Below the pieces are notes generated by a model that was not told the origin of the DNA, did no database searches, and saw only the letters and a list, made by a program, of their open reading frames with translations. DNA of 64,000 nt from contig JAJEKV010000003.1 of assembly GCA_021234155.1 (NCBI GenBank), positions 34,081,166 to 34,145,165 of the forward strand, read 5' to 3'. The translations under genes and the position numbers were made by a program. Numbering within the stretch: position 1 is the stretch's first letter; the number at the start of each line of letters is the position of its first letter. Below are positions 10,841 to 21,068 of this stretch, piece after piece. Source of the stretch: Isoetes taiwanensis. Lineage: Eukaryota; Streptophyta; Lycopodiopsida; Isoetales; Isoetaceae.

Positions 10841-11917
10841 TCAAGGGCGTTCCTTTATGATGCGACGGCGCCAGTGTATGTCCTTAAGCATCAAGGTCAC
10901 CCTCTTGGCGTGGATCGCGCAGGTTCCCTTCCTCAACAACCGGGTGCTCGGCCTCAGCAGCCTACCGCAAACACCCTTGTAGTCGGCGATGTCACCCTAT
11001 AGTGGTGACGAACTCACCGCATCACCTCTCGCGCCAGGCAAAACGAATGGTGCCTTCTGTGGGAGATTAGTGCCCATTGAAAGTGTAATCTCCCAGGAGA
11101 GCTTCTGAGGCCTTAATATCGAATTAGGCGTGATGGACCGTAGGCCCCTCCGGTCGTGGCGGCCGGCGGCAGAAGCTTCTTTGGTGGCCCGGCCCCCCCC
11201 TCCCGCGGTCGTTGGGCGTTTTCTGAGGCAGGTACCAATCATTATACCTCGTCCACCCGACGGAGGTATTCTGAGTATGCTGGCTGTCCACGAGGCAGGC
11301 TCCTGTAGCGGGGCGACCGGGCCTTTCGCCCTGCCTGCTTGATCACCTTAGGTGGCTCGGGCCCTGCTTGGGTAAAGGTGGCCTTGGGTCAGCGCCCTCC
11401 TCTTGCTCTTCCTCCTCGTCAGCCTCCTCCCTCTTCCACCTCCTCTTCCTCGGGCGGGGGGCTCTTTCAATCCTGACGGTCCTCGGGCCGATCGTCCTCT
11501 CCTCTTGGTTCTCCTCTCCCTCTCCCTTAACTCCCCTCTCTCTCCTCTTCTTCCTAGCGGCCCTCTCATCGCCACTCAAGAATCTTCCACCTTGCCCTTC
11601 TTCTTGCGTACCGGCGTGGGCCGCCTCCCGGGTTTGGTCTTTTTTTTGCTCTTCGACTGTTCTTCCACCTCTTCTACACCTCCTGTCCGGGCCCGGCGAT
11701 TCGGGTTCTCCTGCCTCTCTTCCCGGGTGCACGAAGGCGAAGCGCCTAGGTGCGCCCTCCTCCGCGGATTCTAGGTTGCGCCGCCGCTGCCGCCGAGAAG
11801 GCCCCTTCCGCTTAGGTCTAAGGTGCTCGATTTTCTTCGTGGGCGCCCCCACGCTACTCAAGGCCATTGAGAGCGTGGTCGCCACAACTTCCTAGCTATC
11901 TGCTTGGTGCGAGCCAT
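10841..11917 (-). pseudogene. Retrotransposon-borne histone H3-like ORF (frameshifted)
   Basis: This is the first ORF of the LTR element, 563 bp after the PBS. It begins MARTKQIARK (ATG at 11915-11917), 9 of 10 identical to the histone H3 N-terminus with Lys4 and Lys9 kept. A one-base shift then gives a segment with APTKKIEHLRP, comparable to the H3 APATGGVKKPHRYRP region. About 150 Arg/Glu/Lys-rich residues follow (11350-11800), absent from H3. The end is H3-like again: DIADYKG (cf. EIAQDFK), AAEA then EEGNL (10921-10961; cf. EAAEA..EDTNL), a one-base deletion, then CAIHAKRVTLMLKDI and RRRIIKERP-stop (10841-10921). That last segment is about 18 of 26 identical to the H3 alpha-3 helix, and the stop is at the native position. 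The total is about 359 codons versus 136 for H3. Several stops and shifts are present. A captured host H3/CENH3 gene or a nested H3 pseudogene are the alternatives. Confidence 0.8.
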
Positions 11918-12462
11918 ACTTGACGGTCTAGAAAACGGGTGACATAAGGCTGATCAAGAGAGATAAGGTGGAGGAAAAGTTTGGAGGGAAAATGAGGTGG
12001 CAAGACTATTTAAAAGGAAGGGTCTTTGGGAATATTCTCCTATCATTAATAGGCCTACTTATTAGCCCCCGTTATTAATTACCCCATAGTACCCTTATTA
12101 TTAATATATGTTTAATTTCTAATACATATACTAAAATTCGTATTATACCTTAAGAATTTCAAATTTCCTAATAGTTTGAAGTATTAATTATAGATTTTGC
12201 GCCATTTTTCACCCAGTCTCCGACATTGATTCTTCTACCCATTTTAGGTGAAATTTGATGCAGATGCATAATTTTCACTCCAATTTTACTAGAAGGTGAA
12301 TTTGACTCATTTGCTTCTTAACCTAATTTCGGATCCACTAACTCGGAGAAAAACTTTTTTCCCCTATTTCGAGGTTCGATGGTGGAAATTTTTATTTCGC
12401 ACCCCTATAGGCCTGTTAGACTACTTTCATGGTTATGGTCGTGCTAGTTCTTGGTCAACCAA
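11918..12462 (-). other. Retrotransposon 5' leader
   Basis: AT-rich, non-coding sequence between the PBS and the H3-like ORF on the element's sense strand. It holds ATTAAT and TATTA words at 12050-12180. No ORF of note. Confidence 0.6.
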
Positions 12463-12480
12463 GAACATCGCCTGATACCA
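12463..12480 (-). promoter_or_regulatory. Primer-binding site (initiator Met tRNA)
   Basis: One base inside the 5' LTR, the minus strand reads TGGTATCAGGCGATG. The first ten bases match the PBS complementary to the 3' end of plant initiator-Met tRNA (TGGTATCAGAGC..), the usual primer for plant Ty3/gypsy elements. Confidence 0.85.
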
Positions 12481-12481
12481 T

Positions 12482-14105
12482 TGTGACGCCTCCCTCGCTA
12501 AACATACGGGCCCGCCGCACACTCGGGAGAAATCCCCGTCCGCTCATCAACCGCACAGGCCCCTCCGCCTATCCCGCACTGAATCCTCCGTGAAAGCGGA
12601 AGGGGACACGAAGGTGTCTTTGGCGCCCTTCCCTATGGGCTCCTATCACAGCCGAAGCATAACATGTCGAACTAGCAATACAATACAATATGCTACCTCG
12701 AGGGTAGCTCAATCGCATATATCCATAGATGCAAAGAACATAATCATATGCCATAAAACATGAGAGATCCTACCCGCGGCTCGACGCGAAAGGAAGTCGA
12801 CCGAATCGGATAGGCCTCAAGATAGAGCAGACCGAATCATAACAATGGCGGGGCCGGCATAAGACAATGGCTAGGTTGACCACTCCATCCGCCCCTCATG
12901 TGCATACTTTGCAGATGGGCTAGATCAAGCCGTGGCATGACTCTAACCTTCCTGGGACACGCAATCCCATGGCATCACCCATCGGGACTACTCCAGTTGC
13001 ATCTCCCCGGTCCGGACGAGGTAGGAAGGGTTGCATCCCTTCCCGGGTCTAGAGGCTCCACGAGCGGCTAGAGAATCGTGGCGACACACGATTGCACTGA
13101 CCGAACCCCCCCGAAACAAGAGCCAAGCCGACACTTGCAACTCTTGAGAGGCAGGGCGGCCACCATTGCCCTGTGAGGTGTCGGACCCATGCTCTCGCCC
13201 ACACGGTGACCGACCATAAGCCTAGCCCACCGTGGGGATCCCCCGGCCCCCACTGGCAGGGATCCACCCTCCATCTTGCCTCTAGCCCCGCTGTGTGCTG
13301 CCGAGTCACAACATAGCTTCCATAGCCCTGGGTTCCTCCTATGCACAGCCGCAACTAATAGGAACTAAGGGAGCTACACTAGGAGCATACTACATATGGC
13401 CCCAGGTCTCTACCCCCTTCCCAACACAAGAAGAACAACATGATCAACCATCATCACATAAACATCATGAACATTATCATATGAACATCTTAACCTAATC
13501 ATACATATCTAACTATCGCTTAGGGTTCCTTTGATTAGGGTTCAAGATGTTCAACAATGGATCTAGGGTGGCTCTACTCTAGACACAAAATACTAACCCA
13601 CCCGAACGCTAACTTCCGTGTGAACTAACATAAACTCTACTCAACCTACCTCCTCCGAAGCGCCTCCTCCCATCCCCGGCATCTCCATGCTCCTTGACGA
13701 GGTTCAAGACTTGCTCCCTCAACGATCATACGCACCTTCCAGGGCCGCCGCCCAGCTAGACTATGATGAAACGGTGCTCAAAACGGGGTTTCGGGCACGG
13801 GATGAGAGCTCAAGTGCTAGGTCGTGAAAAAAAGGTCTAGGGTTAGGGGTTAGAGCTTCATATAGGCGTGGGTCCACATGGGATGCCATGTGGCACCACT
13901 AAGATGAGGCCGTGTGGCTGTTGCCCAATAGGATAAGGCCATGTGGAAATGGGCCTTATCCTAAGGTTATCTAAGTTAAACAATTAACTTAGATGTACAC
14001 CCCTTGCCACTTATCCAAGGCATACAAGGCTACCTAGGTAGACTTGTATGGTGACGGGTCCAGGAATATACGTATTTAGGGCGTATATTCCCTTGGAACG
14101 TCACA
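12482..14105 (-). repeat. 5' LTR of the retrotransposon (right copy)
   Basis: 1624-bp repeat with clean TGTGACG and CGTCACA ends forming a 7-bp inverted repeat. It is the partner of 1040-2677. It should contain the element's promoter, but I could not identify a specific TATA box. The two-copy TTAGGG word in it is not telomeric. Confidence 0.92.
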
Positions 14106-14680
14106 CTTCCCTTCTTCCCTTCTCTTATTTCTTCCCTTCTTCCTCCTTCTATTCTTTCTCTTCCCCTTCGATTCTATTCTTCTCTTCTCTTATTCTATTC
14201 TTCTCGATTCTATTCTTCTCTTCTCTTATTCTTATTCTCTTATTCTCTTCTCTTATTCGATTCTATTCTTCTCTTCTCTTCGATTCTATTCTTTCTTTCT
14301 CTTCTTCCCTTCTTCGATTCTTTCTTCTTCTCTTATTTTTTTTTATCTCTTCTCTCCTTCTCTTATTTTTCTCTTCATATTTCTTTTCCTTCCCTTCTTC
14401 CCTTCTTCCTCCTTCTATTCTTTCTCTTCCCCTTCGATTCTATTTTTCTCTCCCCCTCCCCCCCTCCCCCCCCAATCATTTCTTCTTCTCTCCTTCGTGC
14501 TTTCCCTTCCCATCTTCGACCTTTCCCTTATTTCTTCTTCCCCTTCTCTTTGTTTCTCCCACCCTTATCTTCTTCTTCGATTATTTTTTTCTTTTCTTGA
14601 TTTTCTATTTTTTCCGCTTTAATTTTTTTATTTTTTTCGATCTTCTTCTTTTTTTGTTCTTATTCTTTTAACTTTTTGTT
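14106..14680 (+). repeat. Polypyrimidine (CT-rich) tract, right half
   Basis: Continuation of the tract at 719-1039, with TTCTTCTCTT and CGATTCTATTC words, grading to T-rich DNA. It ends TTTTTGTTGCAG at about 14670-14683, which looks like a splice acceptor; the LTR element may therefore sit in an intron. The 207-residue Phe/Ser/Leu ORF is compositional. Confidence 0.8.
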
Positions 14681-14815
14681 GCAGTTTGGCGGTACCGGCC
14701 CTTTTTTATTTGGGCCCTCGGCAGATCTTGTCCCCATTACGCTCTTCATTTGGTAAGTTCATCACACTTGCATTTTTTTATAGCTTTAAAATAGGTTAAA
14801 AAAATTGACTGAGTC

Positions 14816-15300
14816 GCTTGTTCAAGGGCACGGCATGGCCTGCTCCACCTAGAGTGGAGAGGATGTGTGTACCCGGTTTCAAGTCCACTTCCACTATGAT
14901 CAAATTTTATTTTCCTAGGTTAAGGAGTGGCTTGTTCAAGGGCACGGCCTCGGCTCCACCTAGAGTGGAGAGGATCACTTACTCGGTTCAAGTCGACTTC
15001 GACTTGTTATTTGTTAGGTTTAAAATAAAATTGTAGTGGCTTGTTCAAGGGCACGGCCGGCCCACCTTGCGAGGAGAGGACCGTATGTCCCGGTCCAAGT
15101 CCACTTTTCTTCTCATTCTTAGGTAGAGGTGGCTACGGGCGAGGACATGGTCGGCTCCACCGCTGAAAGTGGAGAGGACCGTGTGTTCGGCCTTAGTTCA
15201 CGCTCATTGTCGGGCTTTAGCTAGAGGTAGCTAGGGCAAAGACAGAGGGGACTGTATGTTCGGGCCCTAGTCCCACATTTCTTATTATTTTTGTTAGGTA
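14816..15300 (+). repeat. Decaying ~100-bp tandem repeat
   Basis: About five units start near 14816, 14930, 15037, 15130 and 15227. Each has GGCTTGTTCAAGGGCACGGC (or a degraded form), then CACCTAGAGTGGAGAGGA, then GGTTCAAGTCCACTT, and ends GTTAGGT-AGTGG. Similarity falls left to right. No coding sense is evident. Confidence 0.7.
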
Positions 15301-15360
15301 CATGACCTAGTCATAGTCTTGTTTTTATTATTTTAATATTGCGTTGATCTATCGATTTAT

Positions 15361-16080
15361 GTCAAAGGCAAAGAGTGGTCAAGGAACCTAAGATGACTTT
15401 TATGAAAAAGTTGGAGGTGATTGGTCAAAAAGTCCCTAAACCACTTAATCTCCACAAGGAAGATATCAAGGTATTTTTTTTTTTTTGCCATTCGCTCACT
15501 TTTAACTTGTGATAATGTTGTGTGCCTTGCAATCGATTGCATTCGAACGCAAAGGATCCGCAATAGAAACATAGAACTCGGACCGACAAAGCAACTAAAA
15601 GTGAACGAAAAGCCGCCTCATTTGGGCTCCAAAGAATGGAAAGGGTTTCACCATAGATTCGTAAGAGCTATATTAGTTCACATTAATTTTAATAAGAACT
15701 TTAAATGTCATTAGCTAATACTCGTTATATTGTCATAGACCTGGCTATACGGGTTTTCCCCTAGCAAGCAAAGACGTGAAAAATAGCCACCTTTAACGTG
15801 GAGCCGCTTATCCAGACAACAATTATAATAAGAGGGAACCGCCCCACATCACGGAATGCGGGGTGCATTGTAGAAAATTATTATAATTCTAAGAACTACA
15901 TTAATGCCATATTCTTTTGGTTTTTATAGGAAGCAAAGGGCGAGATGAATCAAGCCCTAGACGAGGACATGGGGCTGGCTCACATGAGGGATCTCAGAAA
16001 CTATGGTGGAGGGCCATCCAATCGCAACCCCGACCTGATGACTACTCCAATCGACCGACATAGATTAGCTCTAGGCTAAA
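15361..16080 (+). other. Coding-like fragments of unknown type
   Basis: Short plus-strand stretches look translated: MTFMKKLEVIGQKVPKPLN near 15395, EKPPHLGSKEWKGFHHRFVR near 15605-15665, and EMNQALDEDMGLAHMRDL near 15940-16000. They are separated by AT-rich intron-like DNA. I do not recognise the family; they may be exons of a decayed transposon gene. Confidence 0.25.
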
Positions 16081-16267
16081 AGGGTGGATACTCCCCTTAA
16101 CGAGTCTTTTGTGATTATTTAAAAATATAAATACAATTCACTTTTGTGATTATTTAAAAATATAAATATAAAAATACTTTTGTGATTACTTTAAAATATA
16201 AATATAAAAATATAAATGCCATTTTGCTCCTTGTACATCATATTGTAATAATTATCTAAGCCAAACA

Positions 16268-16273
16268 TTTTTT

Positions 16274-16304
<31 letters not shown>
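16268..16304. repeat. Poly-T run
   Basis: A run of more than 30 T broken by two A, directly before the GC-rich palindrome block. Confidence 0.9.
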
Positions 16305-16305
16305 C

Positions 16306-16660
16306 ATACACGTCGCATGCGACGATCCACGGGTTTTTATTGCCACGCGGGCTTTTCAATTACACGGATTTTCATAATTTTTTGCGGACGCCGCATGCGG
16401 CGATACACGCGGATTTTACGCGACACCCGGATTTTTTGATATTCCACGGTATATTCCACGCGTATATTCCACGGTCACGCCGCATGCGACGCCCGAAGTC
16501 ACGCCTCAGAAACACGCTGGCTGACGCCCGGCCGACGTCGCCGGCGACGAGACGCCGCATGCGACGTATTCCGCCGCGATGTCTCGCGGCGACGCCTGCG
16601 GCGACGCCGCCAGACGTCGCATAGACGTCGCACAGACGTCGCTATAGACGTCGCTAAATG
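16306..16660. repeat. GC-rich block of short palindromes
   Basis: Dense with GTCGCATGCGAC and CGCCGCATGCGGCG palindromes. It ends with a run of GACGTCGC repeats (about 16612-16655). The composition is unlike its AT-rich neighbours. Related words occur at 480-535 and 39672-39705. It may be a terminal region of an unrecognised DNA transposon. Confidence 0.55.
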
Positions 16661-17582
16661 ACCTTTTTCTTGTTGTGTGCAAGGGCAAATCAATCTGCTA
16701 TAACAGACCCAATTATATAAACATCGGCAGGTTTGTGTCTAGCCATGCAGCCAAGTTCAAATCATCTAGAGGACTTTCTCCAGCCACATCCCGAGTGCCC
16801 ACCACCAATCTGAATTGTTAGAAGACATACCAATCTGAATTGTTAGAAGACATACCCAAATCCGTTGCTTCTTGTCCTATTCCAAAGTGGCTTTTGCCAT
16901 ACTTCCTTGGAGGTGTTAGACCACAGATCCGAAGTGCACCACCAGCCTTCCAAGCAATGAAACACAGCCTTATTTAGATACACCCTCTGATCTTATCTTC
17001 CAAGCAATGAACCCCAAATCATGCTCTCACAGTAGCAGATTTTTAGGCATAGAAACGGGCCACAAAAAATCATCCTTAGATATTATAGTTTGATGGCGTT
17101 GATGCTATGTTTGAAGCAATGACTGTAAGTAAGAAAAGGGTACTCCAAGAAGGGTGTTTGCCCTAGGCATCAATCCTATTAAATCTCCAGTTTCATTTCT
17201 CACAGGTTGGTTTAAATTCCTTAAAATCCCAAAAACGATACATCAAAATACAGCTGAGACTACAAAATGTCGCATTGCATTCCTTGGAATTATTTGGAGT
17301 GGCAGTCAGGAATTGAACACCACTTCATCAAATTTAAGACAATATTCCATCACCACTCCATAGAAAGAACAAAAAATGCAGAGGGGCCTCAGGGAAGATC
17401 CACCTTTTCGAGCGCGGCCATGGTGGCCTCTACGACTGTGCTGCGCCTATAAGAATGGCATTAGAAGCTTGGAAACTATATTTTTTAGCAGGTTGAGCAG
17501 AAACCTTCACTTTCTTCTTAGCCAAGCTCAGGAGCTTCAGGTAGCCAAGCTCGAGAGACAGAAAGAAACAAAGGATGCACAA
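16661..17582. other. Intergenic, no gene seen
   Basis: Unique-looking AT-rich DNA with a 24-bp direct duplication (CCAATCTGAATTGTTAGAAG, about 16806 and 16830). No ORF with family features. Confidence 0.4.
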
Positions 17583-17777
17583 TCCTATATTATAATGTTA
17601 CCCTCGCAAACCCTCGCAAACCCTGAAGCCATCATCGCTTCTCTGCTCTGCTCTGTTTCGATAGGGCAACGAAATCATTGCCCTTTTTTATGTTGAATCT
17701 CCACCGTCCCTTCGAAAAAACGAATTCTCACCGTTGGATCTAGGGCGTGGTCCATTACATAACATTATAATATAGGA
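17583..17777. mobile_element. Small element with ~20-bp terminal inverted repeats
   Basis: AATCCTATATTATAATGTTA at the left is the exact reverse complement of TAACATTATAATATAGGATT at the right, about 195 bp apart. The same terminus occurs at 46600 (-) and 60179 (+), each preceded by A, so the boundary A|TC is sharp. It is either a MITE or two opposed Helitron-type 5' ends. Confidence 0.5.
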
Positions 17778-20770
17778 TTATGCCTATATAAATCCATTTC
17801 ACGCTCTCAAAGTTCCTACATTTTCTTCCTTCCTTCATACGATTTGCCGGTTGCGCTTCTGCTGTTTTTGGATCCGCCCTCCTGAAATCTTCGTGAGCAG
17901 ATTTATATTCAAAGAATGTTAGATGTTTGGTTTCGCACCTCTAACTTACTAAAAGACTACTTTTGTTTTGTAGCATCTCAGAAAGGGAGGACATCTGAGG
18001 CTCGAATTAAAACCAAAAGCCGAGGACTAAGGTCTCGCGAATCGAAAAGCCTCGAATTAAAACCACAAGCATAGTCCTCCGCTCTTCGAGTCCTTCCAGC
18101 CCTCGAACTCAAGGTTAGTTTTCATTTAGTTTTAAGTTTCATCTCAATGGCAGGTTTAATCCAAGAAGACAAGCTTTTGCATTTGCTCGAGGCAGGGAAG
18201 CAGATGATGTTTATGAAAACCGTAATAGTTTTTATAAACTTCATCCGCTTCTTCTTGTTTCGAAAAAATTCTGAGTTTCTCTTCTGAATTAATCATGCTA
18301 TTGCATGCAAGTTTCTATTATGAATAAGTGTAGTAGAAAGCATTAGAAAAAACTCAAAGATAATATTTGAAACACGCTAAAGATAATATTTGAAACACGC
18401 TTAAGCGCAGTTTTATGCTAACCTTAGCCTTCAACATGAATACACGCTTCTGCACTCAGCAGAGGGAGAAGAAAAACCTCGCATTTATAGATAAGTAAAT
18501 AGATAAAAGGCCGCAATTATTTACACGCACGCCGAAATGTATATAGTTTTTCCTATATAGCGCTTTACACGCTGAGCTGCAAACAATTTTATCCCTAGTT
18601 TCAACTTTTTACGCTTAAACACGGCGCAGTTCTTAGTTTCTAAGTTTATATAAATAAATAAATATAACACGCCAAAGCGCGGAATAATCGATATTCGGCC
18701 ACTTCCTATTGATAGATGCCAAGTTACATTAATCACCCTGCTGGTGATGAAGATGCATTGAATTACATTTGGGCCAGCAATCACACAGCCCAGCTCCGCC
18801 GCTCCAATCCAAAACCGGGTTGAACCGCGGCAATGAGCACCGGGCCCGGAGCACCGGCCTTGCAACCCCCGGAGTACTTGGATCAAGTAATGATGATGGC
18901 GCAGAGCGCAGGGCAATGATAGATCCGGGCTCGGGGCTCTTGCAATCGCGACGAGGTCGGGCCTCTTATCTAATCACTTCGAATGCAAGACATGCATTGA
19001 TCGAGAGTGAATCTCGCATCCGCCACCGAGATTCAAAATGAGGAGCTGGGTTCTTAGTGGTTAGCCTCTATGCCCGGATGCCCCAACATCAACCACTACC
19101 ACAAAGCAGATAATGATGCAATGGAGATGGCTCAACCAATGGAACCACTACCGCAGCGCTTATAATGATGCATTGAGGTTCAACCAATGGAGCAGAGGGA
19201 GGAGCAGAGGTGGAGGTGGAGCAAAGTGGGAGGTGGAGCTAGAGCTCCGTGTTTTTGCCGGGTTTTACCCGACAGTTCACTATGCCCAAATTTATGGAAA
19301 TGGGAGAGATCGATAGCCCAAATACTCAAGAGACTGGGCTTGAAACAAGAGTCCGGGATTTTGTCCGGTTTATCCAGCTTTATCCAGATTATATACAATT
19401 GTAAACTTTTTCCAATGAATACAACAAATTTTGTCTACTTCTATATTTCTACAATGTAATACATGTTACATACCTTTTTAAGCGGTTTCTTGGCCATGCA
19501 ACAAATGTTCCAACACTTTCTCCAACCGTATCCCCACCGGTGTCTCATGAGGTAAAGCTTCATCCATAGCGCAGCAAGTTAATCACCGAAACTCTGGACA
19601 TACTTATCCCCTCGAGCTGAATTCCATGACAAGCATACGGATCGATGGAGTCGATCTTGCATAATCCTACTTTCCTTTTCTCGATTTGTAGTTAACATGA
19701 AACATTCATCTTCGACAATCGCGCAGAAAATTGCTATTCGCACACCTCCATGTTGGAAATTAATGTTCAAGCTATTGAATGAGATGAGTACCGCACTTCA
19801 GAGCCATTCTTGAGAAGCTGATTTGAGTCTCCGGGTTGATTTGAGAAGTCAAGGCGCTTATGGAAACTCCGTTCCGGAAAATTCAATTAGAAGAAAGATT
19901 AGGTTAACTACGCTTATTATTGGCCCGGATACTTTTGGGTAGATTGGTTTTAAAACTTAATGAAAGAAGTCGGCGATCGGTCTTCGCCATTATTATTTGT
20001 ATGTGTCAAGAATATTTCGAACCGCATTTTGTGTTTTCTTGAAATTCAAATTTCTATTTCTCGCATGTAGAAAAGCTATTTCTTCGAAAGCAGCTCGAAA
20101 GGCCAGATCCCAAATTTAATTCCTCCGACTGCTACTAGGCGCACTCCGTGAGATGTCTTCTAAAGCTTAATCGAGGTCGAGGCGGACGGGCAGGAAGCGG
20201 TGGAAGAGGAATCTCTAAACCCGCTCTTCTCAAGTTTCAGAGGACGCTGATCGAATGCCACGTATCATACACGTAACCCTATTCAAGGTATTTAATTTGC
20301 CACGTATCACAATAATCGTGGTGGAGAGTATTATGCTTGCATGAATTTGAGATATTTCCTTGCCTTCAGCTAATATGCTTTGCATGAGTTTGAGTTATTA
20401 TGCTTTGCATGAATTTTAAGTATTAACATCAGTTAATGCTCGATTGTCCGCTCAGAGAACATAATTTTGCTCGCGGTTATATATAGAATATAGCTTGTTA
20501 GACGGGTTGGAGATAGCAATGTTCAATGAGGTTAAATAGTGTGAAATATGGATTCATGAAGGGTATGTAGCTTAAAATGTGGATGCAAAATAATTTAGTT
20601 TCAAATTCACGATAGCATGGTCAATAATAGAGCTACCAACACGCCAAGCTTGATTTGTACTAATTTAGGTTTAAATGCACGCCAAGCCGATCTCTTTGTT
20701 CTCAAAAGTACTCTAAAAAGTGCTCATCTTCTTTTGCAAAGCTCAAGAGGAAGAAAACCCCTAATAATTC
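17778..20770. other. Non-coding, repeat-derived
   Basis: No gene supported. CACGC words recur oddly at 18365-18690 and 20640-20690. A short open frame at 19187-19459 has no family signature. Probably decayed transposon DNA. Confidence 0.35.
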
Positions 20771-20789
20771 GGTTCTAATCCCCGCCAAG

Positions 20790-21068
20790 AAAGCAAGGGC
20801 GCATCGATCTGCATGCGCACTCATATGATCTCACCTTAGATGATGAAGGGTCGATTCTTATAGCAACCAATCGACCCCACCCCCGCCTCAAGAGGAAATG
20901 GACGAGGGTGCCGAGTGGTACGCTGGACCTTGCCAAGACAAATGGCAAGCTCGACTTAACTCTCTTCTCGAGGAAAAAGGAAGCAGACAAGATGGCCAAA
21001 CAAGGGATCCTAATCTCTTGTGAGGAAGAGGATGACACCAACTGCAAATTGCTCTTGAACAGAGTTTA
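20790..21068 (+). other. Exon-like open stretch, unknown
   Basis: One plus-strand frame is open for about 80 codons and looks coding: SYDLTLDDEGSILIATNRPH followed by KKEADKMAKQGILISCEEED. Its start and end are not defined, and I know no family for it. It may belong to the decayed element at 22-33 kb. Confidence 0.25.

Larger units (their letters stand above)
1040..14105 (-). mobile_element. Chromodomain-type Ty3/gypsy LTR retrotransposon, minus strand
   Basis: A 13.07-kb element bounded by two long direct repeats (1040-2677 and 12482-14105) with TGTGACG..CGTCACA-type ends and a CTTCC target duplication. Transcription would run right to left. A PBS matching the initiator-Met tRNA 3' end lies inside the right LTR and a purine-rich PPT lies inside the left LTR. 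The minus strand reads, in order: histone H3-like ORF, unknown ORF, gag-like region, protease, RT, RNase H, integrase, chromodomain. This protease-RT-RH-IN order is Ty3/gypsy, and a chromodomain after integrase defines chromoviruses. All frames carry stops and frameshifts, so this copy is not autonomous as sequenced. It inserted into a polypyrimidine tract. Confidence 0.93.

Noticed and set aside
11368-11895. Plus-strand 175-codon ORF opposite the H3-like region
   Set aside because: Complement of the Arg/Glu-rich minus-strand frame, giving Ser/Leu/Pro low complexity; the minus strand fits the element's orientation and the H3 similarity.
14048-14671. 207-codon ORF rich in Ser, Phe and Leu, and similar ORFs at 719-1221
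   Set aside because: They are by-products of the polypyrimidine tract and change frame with it; no domain features.
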